NCBI GenBank assembly: GCA_014189675.1
Contig: DVAE01000011.1
Span: forward strand, 1 to 19,096
Direction of reading: 5' to 3'
Length of the DNA: 19,096 bases
From: Candidatus Undinarchaeales archaeon SRR5007147.bin71
GTDB lineage: Archaea > Undinarchaeota > Undinarchaeia > Undinarchaeales > Undinarchaeaceae
This document shows positions 5,171-12,245 of the stretch, one piece after another; position 1 is the first letter of the stretch, and each line of letters begins with the position of its first letter. The notes beneath the pieces were generated by a model. The model saw nothing but the letters and a program-made list of their open reading frames with translations, ran no database searches and had not been told where the DNA came from. The position numbers were made by a program, and so were the translations under genes.

Positions 5171-6349
5171 TCAAATCAAACCCATACTCTTTCCGACTTT
5201 CGCGAACTTTTCGACGCACTCATCCAAATCTTCCTTTGTATGACCTGCTGTAACGTTTGCTCTGATTCTTGACATGTCCTTCGCAACTAGAGGAAATACT
5301 ATTGGTTTAACGAAGACTCCTTCGTCCCACATTCTCTTCGAAAGTTCCTGCGCCTTCGAGGCCTCTCCAACTATTACGGGAGTAATTGGTGTCTGAGTTC
5401 TTCCTGTGTTGAAGCCAAGGTCCTTCATCTGCTCTTGGAAATGCTTAGTGTTATCCCACAGCCGTTTGTGATGCTCCGGTTCTTCCTGAACAATCTTAAT
5501 CGCTTCCCTGCAGGCCTGTACAATCGCCGGCGGGTGAGCTGTTGTGAAAATGAAGGAGCGGGCTCTGTTTGTCAGATAATCTCTAAGTTCCTGATCTCCT
5601 GCTATATAACCTCCAACACATCCGAAAGCTTTCGAGAGAGTTCCCATATCAATATCTACGCGGCCATGAAGCCCAAAGTGGTCAACAATTCCGCGACCTT
5701 CTCTTCCGAGAACGCCGTCTCCGTGGGCGTCATCAACCATTACCATTGCATCAAATTCCTCTGCAAGCTCTACAATCTGGTCCAGAGGAGAAATATCTCC
5801 GTCCATTGAGAATACTCCGTCTGCAACTACAAGTCGTCTTCGTGCGTCTTTTGTTTCCTGAAGTGCCTTTCTCAGACCTTCCATATCGTTGTGCGGGAAA
5901 ATCTTTCTATCTGACTTCGTCAGTCGGACTCCGTCTATAATGCTGCCATGGTTTAGTTCGTCAGATATAATCGCGTCTTCAGGTCCCATAAGTGCTTGTA
6001 TTGTCCCGCGGTTTGCGGCAATTCCTGCGACGAAAACTAGTGAAGATTCAGTTCCCTTGTACTCAGCAAGCTCTTTCTCGAGCTCGTTGTGTATTGGCAT
6101 TGTTCCATTTATCTGCCTTACAGCTCCTGTTCCGAAACCCCAGTCATCTATTGCCTTCTTTGCAGCGGCAATAACTCTCGGATGATTTGTAAAATTAAGA
6201 TAATTGTTTGAAGAAAGTGTTATGAGGTCCTTTCCATTGATTTTTATCCTCGGACCTGCTGGCGTTTCCATTACAGGTAGTTCTCCAAAAAGATTCTGAT
6301 CTTTCAGGCTTTGCACCTCTTCCTTGAGCCAGTTTGTCCTCTCAGTCAT
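5171..6349 (-). CDS. kbl: PLP-dependent alpha-oxoamine synthase (Kbl/BioF family)
   Basis: The 392-residue protein has the full-length fold-type-I layout of 2-amino-3-ketobutyrate CoA ligase (glycine C-acetyltransferase) and 8-amino-7-oxononanoate synthase. Visible landmarks are S-S-N-N-Y-L (46-51), G-F-G-T-G-A-V-R (71-78), His134 in E-L-N-H-G-S, D-G-V-F-S-M-D-G (177-184), the PLP-contacting Asp206/Asp207-Ala-His209, and the Schiff-base Lys240 in G-T-L-S-K-A-F-G. Kbl condenses glycine with acetyl-CoA (or works in reverse in threonine breakdown); BioF makes a biotin precursor. No tdh or bio gene is adjacent, so the substrate is unproved. Kbl is preferred by overall similarity as I recall it. 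The GC content appears higher than in its neighbours. A leaderless-type TATA lies upstream, and a duplicated tail lies past the stop. Confidence 0.92.
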   Translation of the reverse strand: MTERTNWLKEEVQSLKDQNLFGELPVMETPAGPRIKINGKDLITLSSNNYLNFTNHPRVIAAAKKAIDDWGFGTGAVRQINGTMPIHNELEKELAEYKGTESSLVFVAGIAANRGTIQALMGPEDAIISDELNHGSIIDGVRLTKSDRKIFPHNDMEGLRKALQETKDARRRLVVADGVFSMDGDISPLDQIVELAEEFDAMVMVDDAHGDGVLGREGRGIVDHFGLHGRVDIDMGTLSKAFGCVGGYIAGDQELRDYLTNRARSFIFTTAHPPAIVQACREAIKIVQEEPEHHKRLWDNTKHFQEQMKDLGFNTGRTQTPITPVIVGEASKAQELSKRMWDEGVFVKPIVFPLVAKDMSRIRANVTAGHTKEDLDECVEKFAKVGKSMGLI

Positions 6350-6374
6350 AACTGGCTTTGATGATAATTGTCCT

Positions 6375-6385
6375 TTTTATATATT
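6375..6385 (-). promoter_or_regulatory. TATA box of kbl
   Basis: Minus-strand AATATATAAAA is centred about 30 nt before the ATG at 6349, which predicts a leader of only a few nucleotides. Confidence 0.55.
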
Positions 6386-6421
6386 GTTAAAGCTTTCTTC
6401 CCCTGGATTCGCGGGATTTTT

Positions 6422-6429
6422 TTTAAATA
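6422..6429 (+). promoter_or_regulatory. Upstream TATA box of the surface wHTH protein gene (P1)
   Basis: TTTAAATA is centred 38.5 nt before the ATG at 6464, which is preceded by GGGGGAG. This would give a short leader and the longer, 980-residue product. Confidence 0.45.
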
Positions 6430-6514
6430 GGTCAAATATCCATTTTAGTATAAAGGGGGAGAAATGTCCAGTAATTTACGCCAATTTGGAACAATATACT
6501 CTAATATCCGAATA

Positions 6515-6522
6515 TTTATATA
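6515..6522 (+). promoter_or_regulatory. Downstream TATA box of the surface wHTH protein gene (P2)
   Basis: TTTATATA is centred 38.5 nt before the ATG at 6557, which is preceded by GGGAGTGG. The geometry is the same as at the upstream promoter, 93 bp (31 codons) away. Confidence 0.55.
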
Positions 6523-6556
6523 CAGCCTCCTTCACGGAGCACTTGGGAGTGGTAAA

Positions 6557-9406
6557 ATGTCCAGCTTTTTGGACAAAAAACTGTACAAAAGTTCTGCACT
6601 CGCTAGATATGGACTACTATTTTCTATGTCTTTCGTGTTTTTGTGCATTTTCTCAAGCTCCTCCTTTGCCCTTTCACAAACAAGCTTCGCACTTGACACA
6701 GAGAATCCTGTGTTTTCATTTTACGAAAACTCCTTAAGCAGCTCCCCTCTCCCTTTAAATCATAGCTTTTCACAATCAATTTACTCATATTCTAATATCA
6801 GCATTCCAAATGGAACCTCAGTTTCAGGGGCACAGCTCTGGTTAATTGGTCATCAGTCTCTTACAGGAGAGAACTGGGACTGGACTTACTCGGCCAGTCA
6901 GCTTCCTAATGAGACTTTCTATAACTGGTCTGAAAGTGGGAATACTCTTTCCTCAATAAGCTCAGGTATATTGACTATAAATGGTTCAAATGCTTATTGG
7001 AATTTAGATTCTCAATATAGACCAGATAGATATGATAATTTTACAGTCGAGTTCAGAGCCCGCATTTCTAACAGTTCTTCAGGTCAAATGATATTCAGTT
7101 TCCACAGAGGTTCAGAATTTGCAGGTGGCAGTTCCTATAATAATTTCAAAGGAAATGCAATGGAAATATACACAGGTCATGTAAAATTCAAAGATTCTGC
7201 TAACTCTCCAGGGGATGTATACACACATACAGATAATTACAGTCTTGATGCGACTGAGTGGCACACCTATCGTTATACCTATCTAGAAAACGGCAAAGTG
7301 AATACAATATATGTTGATGGAAAGCAGGTTCTCCAGACAAGTCATATGACTTGTATGAACTCAAACTGCGGAGGACAAACCTTTTCCGAGTTCAGATTCG
7401 GTGTTTCTGGAGGCTCAGCTATAGCAGATATTGACTATTTCCAGTTTACAAAAGGTGGCGCAAGCACTGTCTTAATTCCAAAGACTCCAAAAAATCCAAA
7501 TCTGCGTGCTGGAAGCACCCAAGTCTGGTCTGTCTCTGGTTTTTACGCCGCTGATAATAATTCAACAGGAGATTTTTCTTCTGCAATTAATTCCTATCTT
7601 GGAACTTGCACCTATCTTAACTCATCCTGCCAAGTTCCTCTCCGCTTCTATTCTGAGGCAGAAGCCATACTGGAGCTGAACCGTCTGGATGTCAATTTGA
7701 CTTACAATCACAGCGGAGCTATTTCTTCGTCTTACAATATTTCTCTATCCAACTCTAGGGGAAGTAGAGTAAACTTGGAGGAAGCAATATCTTTTATTTC
7801 AGCTCCCTCACTTTCACTTAATATCACTCAGTTCTATGTCGATAGCGGGACAAGTTCCTGTAGCATCGGTGGAATAAGTGGAACTGTTGCAACACTTGAT
7901 AACAGAAAGGTCTGTTCAATAAACTCGAGTATTCTACTTCCTTCAAACGGCTCTCTTCCAAATACGACTTATCTTCTAACAAATCATCTGTCAAAATCAA
8001 TTCTAAATTCAAGCCAGGAATCCAATAGAACTTCCAGCCTTTCAGTCCAGCACTCCTATCTGTCTTATTTCCTAAACAATACTGGCTCAGCAAATTATTC
8101 AAACATTTCCTGGACTTTTTCAGACTCTTTGAACTGCACTCTCTGCTCTGGAAATTTGTCTTCTTTTAATTCAGGGACTTCATACACAATCATCGCAAAC
8201 TGGTCCGGGGATGCTCTTGACGAGTCCTATTCTGTTTGGCAGGCTTCAGCTTCAGTCGTCGCCGGTGGCTCTGCTTCAATTTCAAGAGATATTAGTATCC
8301 TTAATACTGGCTCTACAAACTTTTCCAATATTACTATTCCTCTTACTGGAAGAAGTGCTTGGAATTGTACACTTTCACAAAATCAGACTACACTTGATTC
8401 CGGGAACTGGTCTAATATATCGAATATAGAGTCCTGTACGAAGTCCAATATAGTTTCTCTCGAACTCGGTAGTGAATACTCCACCTCAGTTTCAACTCCG
8501 AGTGATACTCTCTCTGTTGCAAGGAATCTCAGCATTGTAAATTCTGATTCCGTGCTGGCTTATTCTGTTGTTATCTCATTTACTCTCAGTGATGCTCACA
8601 ATGATTCACTTAATGTCTCTGAGTCAGGGAATAACAGCTCTCTTAGTGGTGTCACTCTCTCTTCAGGTGTAGTCACTTTCACAAGAAATATGGATTCAAA
8701 TGAGAGTCTCAACCTCATCGTTAGATATCAGAAAGATGAGCCAGTTCAAAGCCCCTCTGGCGGAGGCGGCGGAGGCGGTGGAGGCGGTGGAGGAAGCTTT
8801 AGTGCGGCTCCTGCACAAGCACCTGCGTCTGTAGAAGAGCAAGTCAATTCATCTGAAAATTCAGTCTCAGATAATACTTCACTTTCCTATTCTTCTGATG
8901 CAGATACTCACAAGATAAACATTCCTAGTGAGGATGAGAAGTACAATTCAAATTCCTTGGTTTCCGGTCTTGTTGTCTGGTCAAGAGCTCACAAAGGTGT
9001 CGCAACTATGTCGATTGGCGGAATTCTTATGTCTCTTCTGGTGTCTGCGTATGTTCTCCGTTCCGGTCTTCCTGAGTTAAAGATTCCACACACTCTAAAA
9101 TTCTCCAGAAATATATCTCAGGATTCTGCGAAACCTCAAGACTCAGATATGTCTGCAATTACTGTGTCAAAGGAAGCAAGTTCAGCGATGAACATGCTCA
9201 ATCCACGGGCAAAGGAGATTCTGGAGTTTATTTTGCAGAACGGAGGCAAGACAACCCAGGCAAAAATTTATCACTCAACAGGAATTCCGACTACAAGCCT
9301 GTCTCGCTGGGTTGACACTCTCGAGCGAAGGGGTCTTATTAAGACATACAAACTGGGCAAACTGAGAAAAATTGAGATTTCAGAATCCTTTCCAGAGAAT
9401 AAGTAA
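6557..9406 (+). CDS. Surface sensor with ConA/LamG-like domain, one TM helix and cytoplasmic winged HTH
   Basis: The product has 949 residues. After an N-terminal signal or anchor (hydrophobic at about residues 19-38), residues about 105-300 resemble a ConA/LamG-like jelly roll: F-T-V-E-F-R-A-R-I, W-H-T-Y-R-Y-T-Y, I-Y-V-D-G-K-Q-V, then D-I-D-Y-F-Q-F. Ser/Asn/Thr-rich beta-sandwich repeats follow (about 500-730), three with an N-T-G/N-S-D, N-x-S/T and cysteine pattern. Next come twelve consecutive Gly (about 735-746), one transmembrane helix (about 818-836) and a cytoplasmic winged HTH (about 878-949: A-K-E-I-L-E-F-I-L, T-T-S-L-S-R-W-V-D-T-L-E-R-R-G-L-I). I count about 40 N-x-S/T sequons, all outside. 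This predicts an N-glycosylated surface receptor that acts directly on transcription. Start 6557 has its own TATA and GGAG; an in-frame ATG at 6464 would add 31 residues. It converges on the TrmB gene with 17 nt between. Confidence 0.85.
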   Translation: MSSFLDKKLYKSSALARYGLLFSMSFVFLCIFSSSSFALSQTSFALDTENPVFSFYENSLSSSPLPLNHSFSQSIYSYSNISIPNGTSVSGAQLWLIGHQSLTGENWDWTYSASQLPNETFYNWSESGNTLSSISSGILTINGSNAYWNLDSQYRPDRYDNFTVEFRARISNSSSGQMIFSFHRGSEFAGGSSYNNFKGNAMEIYTGHVKFKDSANSPGDVYTHTDNYSLDATEWHTYRYTYLENGKVNTIYVDGKQVLQTSHMTCMNSNCGGQTFSEFRFGVSGGSAIADIDYFQFTKGGASTVLIPKTPKNPNLRAGSTQVWSVSGFYAADNNSTGDFSSAINSYLGTCTYLNSSCQVPLRFYSEAEAILELNRLDVNLTYNHSGAISSSYNISLSNSRGSRVNLEEAISFISAPSLSLNITQFYVDSGTSSCSIGGISGTVATLDNRKVCSINSSILLPSNGSLPNTTYLLTNHLSKSILNSSQESNRTSSLSVQHSYLSYFLNNTGSANYSNISWTFSDSLNCTLCSGNLSSFNSGTSYTIIANWSGDALDESYSVWQASASVVAGGSASISRDISILNTGSTNFSNITIPLTGRSAWNCTLSQNQTTLDSGNWSNISNIESCTKSNIVSLELGSEYSTSVSTPSDTLSVARNLSIVNSDSVLAYSVVISFTLSDAHNDSLNVSESGNNSSLSGVTLSSGVVTFTRNMDSNESLNLIVRYQKDEPVQSPSGGGGGGGGGGGGSFSAAPAQAPASVEEQVNSSENSVSDNTSLSYSSDADTHKINIPSEDEKYNSNSLVSGLVVWSRAHKGVATMSIGGILMSLLVSAYVLRSGLPELKIPHTLKFSRNISQDSAKPQDSDMSAITVSKEASSAMNMLNPRAKEILEFILQNGGKTTQAKIYHSTGIPTTSLSRWVDTLERRGLIKTYKLGKLRKIEISESFPENK

Positions 9407-9423
9407 AATCTTTGACGAATGAC

Positions 9424-10308
9424 TTATTCTTCCAGAGCCTTTCCTAAAATCTGAAGAGCTTTGAGTCCGAGTGGTTCAGCATCTTCAAAGATTAGGTCGT
9501 ACATCTTGTCAAGAGAATCGACCATTTCCTTTGACTCTATATACAGTCCGTTTTCCACAGAACCGGTTTTTGGGGAAACCATTCCGAGAAGCGCTCTGTC
9601 CTTTACAATAAGCATGCTCTCAATTCCAGTTCCTTCTACATATCTGCAGGTCAGGTTTCCATTTTCAAGAGCCCCCTTCAGACTTTTTATTACTTCATCA
9701 GCGTTCTCACTTTCTGATGCAACTTTTCTTATGTTTTCAAGGGAGAAGATATATTTCAGGTCGAGTCGCTTAGACTCTGTCATATCTATCATAATTTCAT
9801 AAGTTCTCCTTCTCCAGGTTGAGTTCCTTTCCGTGGACAGAAAGAGAAGTGGAGTCCTTTCAGAGATTTTTGCGGTAGTGCTATCCATTAACATTTCCCG
9901 GGCTTTTATGTAGAATTCTTCGGGGCTGCTTATTATTTTAATGCTCCCTGTTTTTTCTCCGAGCTCTGCTCGCCAGGTCTTTTCTATTTTATTAGCTACT
10001 TCTAGAGTTTTTTTCTCCGTTTGAGTCAATTTCCGTTCTTTCCTGCTTATCGCATTCTGCAGAGATTCTTTCAGGTTTCGTATAGAGTATGTCTTCGGTT
10101 TTTTGTACTCAACATCAAGGAATCCCCAATCAACAAGGTCATTCAAAAATTCGTAAATCCTCCCCTTTGGAACTTCAGTCTCTGTCCAAAGAGTTTCTGC
10201 AGAAAGTTTCTTGCCTTTGTTTGACATAAAGTGGCTCAGTAAAATTAAATGATTTTCTCTAAAATCGTATTCTTCTTTGAGCAGAGTTCTGAATTCAGGA
10301 TCTAACAT
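9424..10308 (-). CDS. TrmB-family transcriptional regulator
   Basis: The 294-residue protein has an N-terminal winged HTH (about residues 15-75: H-L-I-L-L-S-H-F, V-P-K-G-R-I-Y-E-F-L-N-D-L-V-D-W-G-F-L). A Lys/Glu coiled coil at about 80-115 would dimerise it. A C-terminal TrmB-type sensor domain (about 120-270) has A-R-E-M-L, L-L-F-L-S-T-E-R, R-R-R-T-Y-E-I-M-I-D-M and D-R-A-L-L-G-M-V. TrmB proteins usually sense sugars or other small ligands and repress or activate nearby promoters. Here it is divergent from the RNR cluster over a roughly 100-nt region, so it may control itself and that cluster. I take ATG 10308, preceded by AAAGGTGG at 5-6 nt, over the GTG at 10317 that lies inside that ribosome-binding site. 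Confidence 0.9.
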   Translation of the reverse strand: MLDPEFRTLLKEEYDFRENHLILLSHFMSNKGKKLSAETLWTETEVPKGRIYEFLNDLVDWGFLDVEYKKPKTYSIRNLKESLQNAISRKERKLTQTEKKTLEVANKIEKTWRAELGEKTGSIKIISSPEEFYIKAREMLMDSTTAKISERTPLLFLSTERNSTWRRRTYEIMIDMTESKRLDLKYIFSLENIRKVASESENADEVIKSLKGALENGNLTCRYVEGTGIESMLIVKDRALLGMVSPKTGSVENGLYIESKEMVDSLDKMYDLIFEDAEPLGLKALQILGKALEE

Positions 10309-10334
10309 ATTTCCCACCTTTAATCGGTTTAATG

Positions 10335-10388
10335 TGTGTATAGTTTAAAAATGTATTTAAAGGTTTTTGAATTATCGCAAAATACACA
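10335..10388. promoter_or_regulatory. Shared divergent promoter and candidate operator between trmB-like and RNR genes
   Basis: Two TATA candidates nearly touch: TTTAAAAA (plus strand, 10344-10351) and TTTAAATA (minus strand, 10354-10361). The plus-strand TATTTAAA over the latter could also serve the RNR side. They are framed by an inverted repeat, TGTGTAT (10335-10341) and ATACACA (10382-10388). The left arm falls near the predicted start of the trmB transcript and the right arm near or just after the predicted RNR start. A dimeric regulator bound to both arms could affect both promoters. Binding by the TrmB protein is inference. Confidence 0.5.
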
Positions 10389-10412
10389 TAGGAAAGTTTT
10401 AAGGTGGTTAAA

Positions 10413-12245
10413 GTGACTGCGCAAATCTCCTCTTCGATAGAAAAACCCGAGTCCGTTCGAGTAAGAACGTCTCAGAATGTTCTAGTTCCTTTCAGTAAAG
10501 AGAAGATTGTAGTCTCTCTGGTGGATGAGACAAACATAGATGAGGCAATTGCCAAGTCAATTGCCCAGGAAGTTGAGCACGACGTCTCTAGGATGCACTT
10601 AAAATATCTAACTGCACCTCTAATAAGAGAAATCGTCAACGTGAAGCTCCTTGAACACGGCTATGAGTCTGCCAGAATGAGATACACACGTCTTGGTATG
10701 CCTGTTTATGACGCTCGTGAGCTAATATTCACAGGTCCGTCTGAAAGCGAGGGAATCCCACACAATCCTGAGACAGTTCACAAGATGATGGCTGATGTTG
10801 TTTCAAGAGAATATTCCTATGTGAATATACTTCCTCCAACTAGAGTGGATGATCATATGAGCGGAAACCTACACATTCATAGGCTAAATTATTTTGCAAC
10901 TCGGCCTTACTGTTTCTCTCACGACATGAGGCCATTTTTGAGAAGTGGTCTTAAGGTGGATGGTCTTGGAAGATTTGCACCTGTTGCAGGTCCTGCAAAA
11001 GCTCCTGATGTTGCATTTCTGCAGGCCTCAAGAGTTCTCTCTGCTGCTCAGACAAACTGTTCAGGAAGTCAGGGTCTCATAGCTTTAAACGTTCTTCTTT
11101 CTCCCTATGTCACAGGTCTTGATTATACTCAAATAAAACAGCTAGTTCAGATGTTTGTTTTTGAGATGAGCCACATGTACGTAACTCGTGGCGGTCAGAC
11201 TATGACTTCAACAATAGATTTGCATTTTAACGTTCCCAAAAATCTGGCATCTTGTGAGGCTGTTTCATCAGGAGGTTCTGTAAAAGGAGTCTACTCTGAT
11301 TATTCCACAGAATCAGAATCTATTTTAGAAGCATTTCTGGACATTTATATTCAAGGAGACTACGCCGGGAATCCATTTAAATATCCTCAACTTAATCTCT
11401 TCCTCGGTGACTCTCCATCTGAGAAACTTCTTTCAAAAGCCCTGGAGCTTACAGAGAAATTCCAGACTCCTTATTTTGTTCTGGGAGATCAGGAAGGACT
11501 AACATACCAAAATTCATCCTACATTTTCAACTGCCCGGATGGTGAGCCCTCTCGTGGTGGCGTCCTTCAGACTGTTACTATCAATCTTCCAAAAATTGCC
11601 TATGATTCTAACACTGACGAGAACCGATTTTTTACTATTCTTGACCAAAGAATGAGTGCTGCAAAGGATGTACTTTTCCTCAAAAGAGAGGTCGTTCATC
11701 GTAGTATGGAAGGCAATCTTATTCCATTTCTCCAGCAAAAAATCCCTGATAATGAGTCCTATCTCATTCCTGATATCCAGCCATTATCAATTGGGGTGAC
11801 TGGCATGAACGAGCTTCTTGAAATCATGACAGGTGTTCCACTTTCTGATAAAACTGGTCAGGACTTTGGGCGCAAAGTACTTGGGCGCATGAAGGAAAAT
11901 GCAGAAGAGTACAGGAAGCAGAGCGGTCTTAATTTCCAGATAGCAGGCTGCCCAGCCACGAAAGTTCTGGGAAGATTTTTCAAAATAGACTCAATAAATT
12001 ATAGTGCTGCGTCAAAAATTGGAACTTATACTCCTTCGTTTGAAGCTTCCCCGAAGCTTGATGCATCCAATAAGCTTTTATCTGAGTCTAGCCTACTTCC
12101 ATTTCTGGATGGCGGGGCGCTTCAGTCACTTCCAGTTCCTGAATCTGGAAAGCTTCGAGAGCTTCTTGATGAGGCAGTGAAGTCTGGTTCGAAATATATC
12201 AAGTTTGAGCGGAGGAGAAAAAATGCAAAAAACAGAAACACTTAA
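10413..12245 (+). CDS. nrdD: NrdD-like (class III RNR) protein without the glycyl-radical segment
   Basis: The product is 610 residues from GTG 10413, chosen because AAGGTGG ends 5 nt before it (an in-frame GTG at 10404 lies inside that site). Residues about 15-105 are an ATP-cone (R-T-S-Q-N-V-L-V-P-F-S-K-E-K-I; G-Y-E-S-A-R-M-R-Y). The body matches class III RNR: T-R-P-Y-C-F-S-H-D-M-R (163-173), Y-V-T-R-G-G-Q-T (256-263), N-C-P-D-G (373-377, Cys374 a candidate thiyl) and V-T-I-N-L-P-K-I-A (388-396). It ends after the F-L-D-G-G-A-L-Q loop, and the usual zinc Cys motif and RVCGY-like glycyl site are absent. No nrdG activase is beside it. It overlaps the next gene by 23 nt, so coupling is likely. 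It could be a regulatory or non-canonical subunit, or be completed in trans. Confidence 0.85.
   Translation: MTAQISSSIEKPESVRVRTSQNVLVPFSKEKIVVSLVDETNIDEAIAKSIAQEVEHDVSRMHLKYLTAPLIREIVNVKLLEHGYESARMRYTRLGMPVYDARELIFTGPSESEGIPHNPETVHKMMADVVSREYSYVNILPPTRVDDHMSGNLHIHRLNYFATRPYCFSHDMRPFLRSGLKVDGLGRFAPVAGPAKAPDVAFLQASRVLSAAQTNCSGSQGLIALNVLLSPYVTGLDYTQIKQLVQMFVFEMSHMYVTRGGQTMTSTIDLHFNVPKNLASCEAVSSGGSVKGVYSDYSTESESILEAFLDIYIQGDYAGNPFKYPQLNLFLGDSPSEKLLSKALELTEKFQTPYFVLGDQEGLTYQNSSYIFNCPDGEPSRGGVLQTVTINLPKIAYDSNTDENRFFTILDQRMSAAKDVLFLKREVVHRSMEGNLIPFLQQKIPDNESYLIPDIQPLSIGVTGMNELLEIMTGVPLSDKTGQDFGRKVLGRMKENAEEYRKQSGLNFQIAGCPATKVLGRFFKIDSINYSAASKIGTYTPSFEASPKLDASNKLLSESSLLPFLDGGALQSLPVPESGKLRELLDEAVKSGSKYIKFERRRKNAKNRNT

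Noticed and set aside
5435-6185. Plus-strand frames opposite kbl
   Set aside because: They are antisense shadows of a well-supported PLP enzyme, with no promoter, ribosome-binding site or recognisable motif.
6324-6737. 137-residue plus-strand frame overlapping the kbl start and the sensor start
   Set aside because: It runs through two promoter regions and out of frame with the sensor gene, has an unlikely Cys/Phe-rich composition and no motif.
12205-12222. TTG start for the first nrdJ
   Set aside because: It would place the GGAGGAG ribosome-binding site inside the coding region. ATG 12223 uses that site at normal spacing.
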